Origin: Clostridia bacterium
Lineage (GTDB): Bacteria > Bacillota > Clostridia > Christensenellales > Aristaeellaceae
DNA length: 15,798 nt
Assembly: GCA_900759005.1 (NCBI GenBank)
Contig: CAAEUQ010000062.1
Coordinates: 1-15,798 of the forward strand
Reading direction: 5' to 3'
Shown: positions 1 to 5,751 of the stretch, one piece after another
How the letters are laid out: the number at the start of each line of letters is the position of its first letter
How positions within the stretch are numbered: position 1 is the stretch's first letter
Made by a program: the position numbers and the translations under genes
The notes under the pieces: model-generated
What the model was told of the DNA's origin: nothing
Database searches by the model: none
Seen by the model: the letters and a program-made list of their open reading frames with translations, nothing else

Positions 1-158
1 GCAAAGGGCGGCAATCAGGATATGAGCCGCACAAAAGGGGGCTCAACACCAAGATTCACCTTGCCGTGGATTCGTCTGGTATGCCGGTCAGAGCGATTAT
101 CACAGAGGGCACCCGAGCTGATTGCAAGGAGGCTATAACAAGCAAAAATATACGATAG
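1..158 (+). pseudogene. IS5-family transposase, internal fragment
   Basis: This is an internal piece of a DDE transposase of the IS5 group. Frame 1 reads AKGGNQDMSRTKGG up to about base 42; the expected continuation, LNTKIHLAVDSSGMPVR and then TEGTRADCKEA, is in the -1 frame from 42 and stops at 158. The switch lies on the run of four A and five G at 33-41. Two-ORF IS5-type elements are known to join their halves by frameshifting at such runs, so this may be native rather than damage. The 5' end is cut by the window edge. After KEA, near base 137, the sequence no longer resembles a transposase, so the catalytic C-terminal half is missing and the copy is dead. Confidence 0.7.
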
Positions 159-293
159 TAATCTTTATGATGAATTGCTCTTTTAGGATTGCCGATTTTT
201 TCTTGGAAAAACCAATAGTACTTTACTCTCTTTTGGAGGCTTTGTTGATATTCCTCTGGCACATAAGATACAAATTGAGCATCTTTGTGCTTT

Positions 294-326
294 TCAAACG
301 GTCGCAACAAATAATACCTTTTTCAT
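294..326 (-). pseudogene. Possible orphan gene start (10 codons, then stop)
   Basis: On the minus strand a purine-rich GGAGAGAGGA precedes an ATG at 326 that reads MKKVLFVATV and then meets a stop at 294-296. That opening is typical of GT-B glycosyltransferases of capsule and exopolysaccharide clusters, but ten residues cannot prove it. The bases after it, to about 150, stay open in another minus frame and contain FVSYVPEEYQQSLQKR, which I do not recognise. The simplest reading is a truncated or frameshifted gene start in a region of decayed DNA. A chance match is quite possible. Confidence 0.2.
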
Positions 327-362
327 CTACATTCCTCTCTCCGCATATCAAAGATTACAGCC

Positions 363-384
363 CAGACTCATCTCAAAGAGTCTG
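363..384. repeat. Inverted repeat, 7-bp stem
   Basis: CAGACTC at 363-369 pairs perfectly with GAGTCTG at 378-384 around an 8-base loop. There is no T-run on either side, so it is not a convincing terminator. It lies between decayed gene fragments. Confidence 0.4.
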
Positions 385-421
385 AGCCGTTTATTCCTTA
401 TAAAGCTCTACTAATCGTCCT

Positions 422-445
422 CAGCAGTGTTAGCCCACACTGCTG
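422..445. repeat. Inverted repeat, 9-bp perfect stem
   Basis: CAGCAGTGT at 422-430 pairs with ACACTGCTG at 437-445 around a 6-base loop. It sits at the 3' end of the decayed minus-strand coding region (430-853) and could be its old terminator, although no T-run follows. A recombination or structured-RNA role cannot be excluded. Confidence 0.5.
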
Positions 446-853
446 CTATGTCTTCCAGCGCTGGGTGGTTTGTATTTGACGCAGTTTATCATCAGCGAGA
501 AATCGAATTCTTCCAGTCTGCCCGTCGTTTCCAGTAGGCCTATCATCTCCTCTGCACGGTAGACTGTCAGCGGGTTCTCCGAGGTAGCAGCAGTGTTCTG
601 CAAAGACGGAATGTATTCTCAGAAACCTTTTGATATTTCCCTCTACTTTTTGATTTTTCTCATAAGGAGGTGCAAAGCAAAAATCAGCAGTGCACCTTCG
701 ATAAAACAGAAAAATCCGAGCATTAAGGACTTTTGCGCCCCCATACTCGGAAAAACGCTTGATATAAGGACTTCTTCGACAGAAAAAAAGTGGGTAGCCC
801 ATTGTATCATGGACTACCGCACTTGTTGTCTCTCCTGACATTATTTGGGCCAT
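430..853 (-). pseudogene. Decayed coding region, probable mobile-element protein remnant
   Basis: Two minus-strand frames that look coding meet at about base 615. The first, 853 down to 617, starts MAQIMSGETTSAVV and contains FCFAPPYEKNQKVEGNIKRF, which resembles the segment before the last catalytic Glu of IS21-type (IstA) transposases, where Pro, Lys and a Val-Glu pair are conserved. The second, 615 down to 430, contains NPLTVYRAEEMIGLLETTG and EEFDFSLMINCVKY and ends at a stop at 430-432. One frameshift would join them into about 140 residues. I do not firmly recognise the family; a recombinase C-terminus is another option. The lack of a single intact frame and the surrounding fragments argue for a relic. 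Confidence 0.35.
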
Positions 854-857
854 CCAC

Positions 858-887
858 CAAAAACCAAATTTACAACCGGTTTTTGGG
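858..887. terminator. Terminator-like hairpin after the DUF1828 gene
   Basis: CCAAAAACC at 858-866 pairs with GGTTTTTGG at 879-887 (9 bp, 12-base loop). It lies about 40 bases past the stop of the minus-strand DUF1828 gene. The U-run is inside the stem rather than after it, so termination is only possible, not clear. Confidence 0.3.
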
Positions 888-925
888 TGATTTCAATTAT
901 TCTGAGGCACCATGAAAAGGGGCCG

Positions 926-1534
926 CTATGATGCAAGCTCGGTGATATATGCGTCGCGGTCCGTCCACGGAACAGCTTTGAGATCATAATTCTGAATTGC
1001 GTTGAACAATTCGTTATTAGGTTTCTTCTTCTTGTCGTTCAAGATGATATAGCCCTGGCTGCCATTGCCACCTTTGCGCGTCTTTGCCACGTCGTTCCAT
1101 GCGAACAGAGCAGCCTCAACAGTCTGCTTGGAAGGCGAATTAATGGTCGTAATGACCCGCTCAGGCATTTTGCGTGACGCGGGAATGACGAAGTCAAATT
1201 GATGCGACAGACCGGAATGCCCCATCAACATGATGGAAGGAGTGTTCCGAATATCATGTGCATCGAAGAAATCCTGCACTTCTTCCATGAACAAGCCTTT
1301 CACGCGGGAAGAGGTCGTCAAGAACATATCGGAAATCTTGAGCATAGCCTGGATCATGATATGTTGTTTCCTTGCTATATCACCTTCGTTCGCCTCGACA
1401 ACAATGCAGTTGTTCTTGATTATTACGCCAATGGATTCAGCAATCTGGGCAAGCATTTGCTTCCGCTTTTTTGAATTCACGTCGCAACCGCACATCTCCA
1501 AGTCGTTGATGACATAGCCATCGTCAGTAAGCAT
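926..1534 (-). CDS. DUF1828/DUF1829 domain protein, N-terminally truncated
   Basis: The family's signature LTDDGYVINDLEM is immediately followed by the CDVNSKKRKQML region. Then come a DUF1828 core (IVVEANEGDIARKQHIMIQAM) and the DUF1829 part (HQFDFVIPASRKMPERVITTI, then VPWTDRDAYITELA at the C-terminus). The function of this family is not established. Family members normally begin about 50 residues earlier, with a segment like TTPYLDRHNDYLQIYV. Here the frame stays open to 1705, but the extra residues (for example PTEFLARCDM) do not match that segment. The family match starts almost exactly at Met 1534, giving 202 residues. This points to replacement of the 5' end by foreign DNA near 1535-1560. 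There is no good ribosome binding site before 1534, so the gene is probably dead or poorly expressed. It faces away from the XRE gene at 1652. Confidence 0.7.
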   Translation of the reverse strand: MLTDDGYVINDLEMCGCDVNSKKRKQMLAQIAESIGVIIKNNCIVVEANEGDIARKQHIMIQAMLKISDMFLTTSSRVKGLFMEEVQDFFDAHDIRNTPSIMLMGHSGLSHQFDFVIPASRKMPERVITTINSPSKQTVEAALFAWNDVAKTRKGGNGSQGYIILNDKKKKPNNELFNAIQNYDLKAVPWTDRDAYITELAS

Positions 1535-1555
1535 ATCACACCTGGCCAAGAATTC

Positions 1556-1573
1556 TGTCGGAGAATGCCGACA
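1556..1573. promoter_or_regulatory. Inverted repeat, candidate XRE operator
   Basis: TGTCGG at 1556-1561 and CCGACA at 1568-1573 form a perfect 6-bp dyad with a 6-base spacer. It lies between the divergent DUF1828 remnant and the XRE gene, the usual place for an autoregulatory operator. The operator role is inferred from position and symmetry only. Confidence 0.3.
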
Positions 1574-1651
1574 ATCCAGAGAAATATCTCGCGAAAAAAA
1601 CACGCTCCTATATGGAGGCTGACGCCTACTACCATTAAGGGAGCGATGTAA

Positions 1652-1894
1652 ATGCAGTACAACCACTTCATTACCGGGCGGATCATCCGGGAGCTTCGGG
1701 AACAACGGGGACTGACACAGGAGGTGCTATCCGGCCTCGCGGCGGTATCCCGAAGCCACCTGGCCGAGATCGAAACCGGCCACACGAATGCCAATGTCGA
1801 GACGCTGTGGAAGATTTCCGAAGCGCTGGGCATAAAGATGAGCGACCTGATCCAAATGGTGGAGCAAGTAATAGAGCAGGAGGGAGGGGTATGA
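1652..1894 (+). CDS. XRE-family HTH transcriptional regulator
   Basis: This 80-residue protein is almost only a Cro/C1-type helix-turn-helix domain. Residues 8-65 read GRIIRELREQRGLTQEVLSG, then AVSRSHLAEIETGHTNANVE, then TLWKISEALGIKMSDL, the standard five-helix layout with the recognition helix around SRSHLAEIE. It should bind DNA as a dimer in the cytoplasm. An AAGGGAG ribosome binding site lies 8 bases before the ATG, which supports the start. The next small ORF overlaps its stop codon as ATGA, so they are probably co-translated. Small regulators of this kind often control mobile-element, phage or toxin-antitoxin genes; here the neighbours are a truncated DUF1828 gene and an unknown 147-residue protein, so its target is not clear. 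The dyad at 1556-1573 may be its operator. Confidence 0.9.
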   Translation: MQYNHFITGRIIRELREQRGLTQEVLSGLAAVSRSHLAEIETGHTNANVETLWKISEALGIKMSDLIQMVEQVIEQEGGV

Positions 1895-1956
1895 GTACGG
1901 AGAATGATTGCAATTGTGGTTCCAGACAAGGAATTGACAGGCCGTGGGAAAAATGA
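1891..1956 (+). CDS. Small 21-residue ORF coupled to the XRE gene
   Basis: The ATG at 1891 overlaps the XRE stop as ATGA, and a strong GGGAGGGG stretch lies just before it, inside the end of the XRE gene. The peptide begins MSTENDCNCGSRQG and ends in PWEK before a TGA at 1954-1956. It has two cysteines two apart (CNC), no membrane segment and no known family that I can name. The overlap and binding site favour real translation. It could instead be the remaining start of a longer gene cut by a deletion. Confidence 0.4.
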   Translation: MSTENDCNCGSRQGIDRPWEK

Positions 1957-2037
1957 CTTTTAACATAGAGAGTAGCAGGAAAGATGCACCATTCATTGAA
2001 CTATATCAACCACTCGATGCTGAAGGAGGCACGCTTC

Positions 2038-2481
2038 ATGAGCAATTATAACCGAAGACTGCGTAATAGCGGAATCCACTGGCCGTGCTCGATTAGCGTA
2101 GTAGCGCGAGAAGTATATGATACAACATGGCCGATCCTTAAGAGAATATTAAGAGATCAAGGGAGATTCTATGGCCGGGGGAACACTTTCATCACGACAG
2201 ACGAGTACAGGCAATACGAACACTGCACAAATGATGGACGTGGAGAAAAATACGATCTTGAATTCTTTGACGGCCTCATCGTAACACAGGAGAGAATTGA
2301 AGCAGCCACAGAAGAGATGCGGGCTGACCGGGCTTATGAGGCTGAGGAAAAATCGCGTCGCGCAAGGCAGGTAGAACAAGACTATATCAATAGCCGCGCC
2401 AGGACAAACAGCAGGCCGTCTGGATCGGAGAAATCGGATGGGCTCTTGTCGAGCCTCATGCGATTGTTCGGGAAGCGGTAA
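2038..2481 (+). CDS. Hypothetical protein, charged, 147 residues
   Basis: I do not recognise this protein. The start at 2038 is chosen because AAGGAGG lies 8 bases upstream; an earlier in-frame ATG at 1984 has no such site. The N-terminal half looks folded (SGIHWPCSISVVAREVYDTT, then WPILKRILRDQGRFYGRG). Residues about 80-115 are rich in Glu, Arg and Ala (ERIEAATEEMRADRAYEAEE) and probably form a long helix or coiled coil. They are followed by a Ser/Arg-rich linker and a short amphipathic tail, LLSSLMRLFGKR, which might touch the membrane. It lies downstream of the XRE gene on the same strand, so it is possibly in the same small operon, and it ends before a strong hairpin at 2503. Confidence 0.7.
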   Translation: MSNYNRRLRNSGIHWPCSISVVAREVYDTTWPILKRILRDQGRFYGRGNTFITTDEYRQYEHCTNDGRGEKYDLEFFDGLIVTQERIEAATEEMRADRAYEAEEKSRRARQVEQDYINSRARTNSRPSGSEKSDGLLSSLMRLFGKR

Positions 2482-2502
2482 GAAGCGAAGCCATAGAACA
2501 CG

Positions 2503-2542
2503 ACCAGGGGTCGATTGAACCGTGGCGCAATCGACCCCTGGT
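2503..2542 (+). terminator. Perfect 14-bp hairpin after the 147-residue gene
   Basis: ACCAGGGGTCGATT at 2503-2516 pairs perfectly with AATCGACCCCTGGT at 2529-2542 around a 12-base loop. It starts 22 bases after the stop of the plus-strand gene. The following bases (TGCTTGTGGTTTAT) are only moderately T-rich. It may terminate or protect that transcript. Confidence 0.55.
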
Positions 2543-2585
2543 TGCTTGTGGTTTATGGGGACGTGTACAGTATAGTGTCATATCC

Positions 2586-2639
2586 GTACACGGATTACAC
2601 GAATTACACGGATTACACGCTGTACACGCGGTACACGGC
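2586..2639. repeat. Six tandem 9-bp repeats, consensus near TTACACGGA
   Basis: Six consecutive 9-base units run without gaps: GTACACGGA, TTACACGAA, TTACACGGA, TTACACGCT, GTACACGCG and GTACACGGC. The core TACACG is invariant in all six. Such an array could be a protein-binding array (iteron-like), a simple slippage repeat or part of a dispersed repeat family. No replication gene is adjacent. Confidence 0.8.
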
Positions 2640-2643
2640 AAAT

Positions 2644-2674
2644 CCGGGAAATTCCACGGGAAACTGATTCCCGG
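2644..2674. repeat. Nested inverted repeat
   Basis: CCGGGAA at 2644-2650 pairs with TTCCCGG at 2668-2674. Inside the loop TTCC at 2652-2655 pairs with GGAA at 2659-2662. It follows directly on the 9-bp array. Confidence 0.4.
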
Positions 2675-2704
2675 CGTGGCTGATCCGAAAGATTTACAAA
2701 CGAA

Positions 2705-2775
2705 CCCGGCCCATGATGCAGGCCCAACCGTGTATTCCTGCGGAATACGGGGGATGAGGGCGGCAACGGGCCGGG
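2705..2775. repeat. Nested hairpin with all-GC outer stem
   Basis: CCCGGCCC at 2705-2712 pairs with GGGCCGGG at 2768-2775. Within it GTATTCC at 2732-2738 pairs with GGAATAC at 2742-2748 around a 3-base loop. The geometry would suit a structured RNA or a DNA cruciform. No coding frame in it looks real. Confidence 0.4.
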
Positions 2776-2783
2776 ATTTGCAT

Positions 2784-2820
2784 AAAGAAAAGCGAACTCA
2801 TCATTTCTGACGAGCTCGCT
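2784..2820 (-). terminator. Rho-independent terminator of the tRNA-Leu gene
   Basis: On the minus strand AGCGAGCTCGTCA and TGATGAGTTCGCT form a 13-bp stem, with two G-T wobbles and a GAAA tetraloop, followed by TTTTCTTT. It lies 25 bases past the tRNA CCA end and is a textbook terminator. Confidence 0.85.
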
Positions 2821-2844
2821 TGCAGCACCTATTGTCAGTGCTGA

Positions 2845-2927
2845 TGGTGCGGTCGACGGGACTTGAACCCGTACGGTTGCCCACACGCCCCTCAAACGTG
2901 CGCGTATGCCAATTCCGCCACGACCGC
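2845..2927 (-). tRNA. tRNA-Leu, anticodon GAG
   Basis: The minus strand gives a complete class II tRNA of 83 nucleotides including an encoded CCA (2845-2847). The acceptor arms are GCGGTCG and CGACCGC with discriminator A. The D arm has a GCG/CGC stem around GAATTGGCATA. The anticodon arm has CACGT/GCGTG around TTGAGGG, with GAG in the anticodon position. A short variable arm has loop GCAA, and the T arm is ACGGG-TTCAAGT-CCCGT. It should read CUC and CUU leucine codons. It stands alone, with its own promoter and terminator, at the border between the accessory region and the sugar cluster. Confidence 0.95.
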
Positions 2928-2940
2928 GCGAACAATAGAG

Positions 2941-2969
2941 ATTATACACTACACGTGGTGTTTTGTCAA
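2941..2969 (-). promoter_or_regulatory. Consensus sigma-A promoter for tRNA-Leu
   Basis: On the minus strand TTGACA (2964-2969) and TATAAT (2941-2946) are both perfect and separated by 17 bases. Transcription would start about 7 bases before the mature tRNA 5' end at 2927. Confidence 0.9.
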
Positions 2970-3169
2970 CACCAAAGTTGTAAATTCTGCTTGAATGCAC
3001 TCTATTTCTCTGGGAATGGTCGCATACGCTCTCGCGCATTGGAGAATTTGCGCTCATTATGTATTTCAGGGCAGTCGTTTATCGATGGTGGGCAAGGGGT
3101 TTCTTCCATCGCCGCCTCTGAAATTGACAAAATCAGTCTCCCATCGGACTCCGGAACGCGCCGCACGGC
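2970..3169. other. Intergenic, no gene seen
   Basis: Between the tRNA promoter and the terminator of the transporter operon I see no coding frame with a ribosome binding site and no clear RNA. A minus-strand frame at 3002-3223 runs through the terminator and looks random. Confidence 0.6.
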
Positions 3170-3219
3170 AAAAACAAGGATTGCAAAAGCTGGCGCAGAC
3201 GCTCGTCGCTTTGCAATCC
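3170..3219 (-). terminator. Terminator of the transporter operon
   Basis: On the minus strand GGATTGCAAAGC pairs with GCTTTTGCAATCC (one bulged base) around a 17-base loop, and the second arm is followed by TTGTTTTTG. It is the best terminator downstream of the amidohydrolase stop at 3365, about 145 bases away. Confidence 0.7.
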
Positions 3220-3234
3220 CCATTGACGCGGCAA

Positions 3235-3264
3235 GCGAAATTTCGATCTTTCAAGAAATTTCGC
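3235..3264. repeat. Inverted repeat, 10-bp perfect stem
   Basis: GCGAAATTTC at 3235-3244 pairs with GAAATTTCGC at 3255-3264 around a 10-base loop. It lies in the 3' untranslated part of the transporter operon. Its AAATTTCGA/GAAATTT arms resemble the centre of the MITE-like element at 9866-10033. Confidence 0.5.
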
Positions 3265-3299
3265 GGCGGCGGGGGGATTTTTTTCCCCCCCCAACCGCC
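3265..3299. repeat. GC hairpin with homopolymer arms
   Basis: Six G (3271-3276), one A, seven T and eight C (3285-3292) form a rigid hairpin, extended by GGCGG at 3265-3269 against CCGCC at 3295-3299. It could help to stop or stabilise the operon mRNA. Runs of this length are also slippage and sequencing-error hotspots. Confidence 0.5.
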
Positions 3300-3364
3300 T
3301 TTTGCAGCCCCTCGGCGCGTCATACGCGCTCGATCTTCGGCTTTCTCCCCTGCCGCCCTTTATT

Positions 3365-4171
3365 TCACAGCCCCAGCACTCTTTCCAGATTGCCGGCGAA
3401 GACCTTTTTCTTCGTTTCCTCGGGCAGATCCATATTGGCAAAATGCTCGATCGCCGCGCGAATTTCGGGCGTCTGGTTGTACGGGAAGTCCAGGCCGAAA
3501 ATCTCTGCGTCGTCGCCGACCTGCCAGAACAGATCGCGAATCTTATCGTCCGACAGGTTCCACGCGCGGTTCATGTCCGGGTCGAACACGCTGGTGAGCC
3601 CCGCGTACACGCGCGGCTCGTCGCGGTGATTCATATTGTTCAGCATCACTGCGAGCCCCTCGTTGAAGAAGCAATAGCCGCCGAGATGCTCCATGCTGAA
3701 GCGCAGTCGCTTGAAATTATAGGCAACTTCGTCGAATTTCCAGACCTGATAATCGCGAATCCTGTGCCAGTGCACGCCGGTATGGAAGCTCAGGAACAGA
3801 TTCAGTTCCTCCGCGCGCGCATAGACCTCGAACGCCCGCTCGCCGTCGATCGCGAATTTCTGAAACGCCGGATGCAGCTTGATCCCGCGAAAGCCCAGAT
3901 CGGCGATTCGATCGACCTGACCGCGCAGATCGCCCTTTTCAAAATCGATCACGCCGAAGCCGTGCAGCCTGTCCTCACCGCGAATGCGCTTGGCGAGCCA
4001 CGCGTTCGTCTCCTCGTTCTCTGCCTTCAGCTGGCTCGGAAACGTCGCGAAGCACACCGCGCGCGCAATGCCGCATTCGTCCATCGTCCTAAGGAGCGCG
4101 TCCACAGTGCCGTCGGGTCGAACGTTCTCGGGAAACACGTGCGCGTGATGCGCAAAGATCTCATAGCTCAT
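3365..4171 (-). CDS. Amidohydrolase-2 family metal-dependent hydrolase
   Basis: This 268-residue protein is a compact TIM-barrel hydrolase of the amidohydrolase-2 type, likely cytoplasmic. Visible metal and active-site elements are HAH at 9-11 after strand 1, KLHP at 98-101, HTG at 130-132, EHLGG at 161-165 and the last-strand Asp in FGLDFP (Asp 228). It ends with the family-typical AGNLERVLGL. Members hydrolyse lactones, amides or esters, or decarboxylate, and the substrate cannot be read from the sequence. A strong AAGGAGGAAGG site precedes the ATG. The start overlaps the end of the response-regulator gene by 11 bases, so it is the last gene of the transporter operon. A role on the transported sugar or its lactone is inferred from context. 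Confidence 0.85.
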   Translation of the reverse strand: MSYEIFAHHAHVFPENVRPDGTVDALLRTMDECGIARAVCFATFPSQLKAENEETNAWLAKRIRGEDRLHGFGVIDFEKGDLRGQVDRIADLGFRGIKLHPAFQKFAIDGERAFEVYARAEELNLFLSFHTGVHWHRIRDYQVWKFDEVAYNFKRLRFSMEHLGGYCFFNEGLAVMLNNMNHRDEPRVYAGLTSVFDPDMNRAWNLSDDKIRDLFWQVGDDAEIFGLDFPYNQTPEIRAAIEHFANMDLPEETKKKVFAGNLERVLGL

Positions 4172-4907
4172 TTTTTCCTTCCTCCTTGCCGGATTCTCCC
4201 GCCTTGTAGCGTCTGGGCGAAACGCCGACGTACTTGCGGAACATGGTCGCGAAATATTTGGGATCCGAAAACCCCGTTGCGAGGGAAACCTCGTAGACCA
4301 TCATGTCCGTTGCGCGCAAAAGCTGCATCGAGCGGCGAATGCGCACGTAATTCAGGTATTCGCTGAACGACGTGTTCAGCTCCCGCCGGAACTGCTTGCT
4401 CAAATAGCTTTCCGAAATGAACAGCGCCTTCGCGACGCTTGCGGCAGAAATTTCCTCGGCATAATGCGCGTCGACATACTGAACGGCGGCTTCGAGATAG
4501 CCACCCGCCGTTTTGGGCGGCTCTGCGCCGCGCTTCTGCTCGATTCTCTCCGCCATTTTGCGAATCGCCGCATAGAATTCCTCGTCGTCGAACGGCTTTA
4601 CGAAATAATCGGCGGTGTTCAATTTAATCGCCTTCAGCGCGTATTCGAATCTTGAATACGCGCTGATCAATATAAATTCCATTCCGTCCAGATCGCCGAG
4701 CCGCTCGATCAGCTCCAGACCGCTGCGTTCGGGCATGGAAATATCCGTAATCACCAGATCGGGTCGCGAATCGCGAATTTCGCGCTCCGCGTCGAAGGCG
4801 TTGACCGCGCTGCCGACCACGCGGCAGCCCAGCTCCGCCCACGGCACAGTGAGCGTCAGCTCGTTTACGAACAGTTTCGAATCGTCCACGATGTATACGC
4901 CAACCAT
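4161..4907 (-). CDS. YesN-type response regulator with AraC DNA-binding domain
   Basis: This is a 248-residue two-domain regulator. The receiver domain covers residues 2-118, with acidic pocket Asp8-Asp9, phosphoacceptor Asp55 in TDISMPERSG, Ser82 in ISAYS and Lys104 in VKPF. The AraC-type double helix-turn-helix covers about 136-236 (ISAASVAKALFISESYLSKQ, then EVSLATGFSDPKYFATMFRK and VGVSPRRYK). The long linker insert found in many YesN proteins is short here. Its partner should be the YesM-like kinase at 8152-9843. It starts 13 bases after the second permease gene with a GGGGGAAAGGG site, inside the transporter operon, so positive feedback on uptake is likely. Such proteins usually bind direct repeats near the -35 of sugar-transport promoters, and the repeats at 8117-8130 are a candidate. 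Confidence 0.93.
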   Translation of the reverse strand: MVGVYIVDDSKLFVNELTLTVPWAELGCRVVGSAVNAFDAEREIRDSRPDLVITDISMPERSGLELIERLGDLDGMEFILISAYSRFEYALKAIKLNTADYFVKPFDDEEFYAAIRKMAERIEQKRGAEPPKTAGGYLEAAVQYVDAHYAEEISAASVAKALFISESYLSKQFRRELNTSFSEYLNYVRIRRSMQLLRATDMMVYEVSLATGFSDPKYFATMFRKYVGVSPRRYKAGESGKEEGKNEL

Positions 4908-4920
4908 GCCCTTTCCCCCT

Positions 4921-5739
4921 TTACTTCACACCCGAAGAGATGAAGCTGCTGATAAACTGCTTCTGGAAGATCAAAAACAAAATCATCAGCGGCGCGAGCA
5001 CCACGAGCGTCGCCGCGCACGCATAGGACCACTGCGGTCCCGCATCGCCGCTGATCTTCGTAAGCAATGCAAGTCCGATCGGCAACGTGCGCTTGGACTG
5101 ACTGTTCAAAATGACGTTCGGCCAAAGGAAATTGTTCCAGTGGAAATTGATTGACACGATCGCAAACGACAGATACGCCGTCTTGCAGCACGGAAGGTAT
5201 ACGTGCAGAAGCGATTGCCACAGATTGCAGCCGTCGATCACCGACGCCTCCTCCAGCGCCTTCGGAATCGTCTTGTAGCACTGCCTGAGCAGCATAATGC
5301 CCATGGACGATCCGAAATAGATCACCATCACGCCCATTCGCGTGTCCGTAAGGCGCAGGCTCTTGATCGTTAAGTAATTGCTCATCAGAAGCACGCCCGA
5401 CGGAATCACCAGATGCGCCATCAGAATCACCATGAACAGCTTTTTGCCGGCGAAATCAATTCGCGAAACCGCATATGCCGCAAGCGTAACCGTCACCAGC
5501 TGCACCGCGAGCGTGCCTATCACGATCAGCAGCGAGTTGCGCAGATACGTCGAAAAATCCCAAAGCTCGAACACATATTTGAAATTCTCGATCGTAAGAT
5601 TCAGATCGAAATTGAACTTCGTAACCATGCTTGCCGGGCGAATTGCCGCCCAGAGCGCCCACAAAAGCGGCACCGCCCACACCAGCGACACGATCAGAAG
5701 CACGACAAAGCGAATGAACGTAAACAAACGCGTTTTCAT
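4921..5739 (-). CDS. Sugar ABC transporter permease, MalG/UgpE type
   Basis: This 272-residue inner-membrane permease belongs to the CUT1 carbohydrate importers. It opens with a short cytoplasmic Lys/Arg stretch and a first membrane helix (FVVLLIVSLVWAVPLLWALW). Further helices lie at about 70-90, 105-122, 135-152, 185-202 and 240-260. The EAA loop that docks the ATPase is at 163-183 (EEASVIDG, ending in LP). The C-terminus, SSFISSGVK, is typical of MalG-like subunits. AAGGAGGAG overlaps the stop of the partner permease gene. No ATP-binding subunit is encoded nearby; as in many Bacillota a shared MsmK-type ATPase elsewhere probably energises it. Confidence 0.93.
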   Translation of the reverse strand: MKTRLFTFIRFVVLLIVSLVWAVPLLWALWAAIRPASMVTKFNFDLNLTIENFKYVFELWDFSTYLRNSLLIVIGTLAVQLVTVTLAAYAVSRIDFAGKKLFMVILMAHLVIPSGVLLMSNYLTIKSLRLTDTRMGVMVIYFGSSMGIMLLRQCYKTIPKALEEASVIDGCNLWQSLLHVYLPCCKTAYLSFAIVSINFHWNNFLWPNVILNSQSKRTLPIGLALLTKISGDAGPQWSYACAATLVVLAPLMILFLIFQKQFISSFISSGVK

Positions 5740-5751
5740 ATCGTCTCCTCC

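Noticed and set aside
122..385. Plus-strand 87-residue open frame
   Set aside because: It overlaps the end of the transposase remnant, is hydrophobic and low in complexity, and nothing supports it beyond an open frame.
2586..2639. CRISPR array
   Set aside because: Units are only 9 bases and contiguous, without spacers, and no cas gene is present.
3002..3223. Minus-strand 73-residue open frame
   Set aside because: It runs through the operon terminator, has no ribosome binding site and has a random-looking sequence.
2820..3629. Plus-strand open frame covering the tRNA, terminator and hairpins
   Set aside because: It crosses a tRNA gene and several non-coding elements and has no translation signals.
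3302..4366. Long plus-strand open frame opposite the amidohydrolase and regulator genes
   Set aside because: It is antisense to two well-supported genes and gives an Arg/His/Ala-rich translation without family features or a ribosome binding site.
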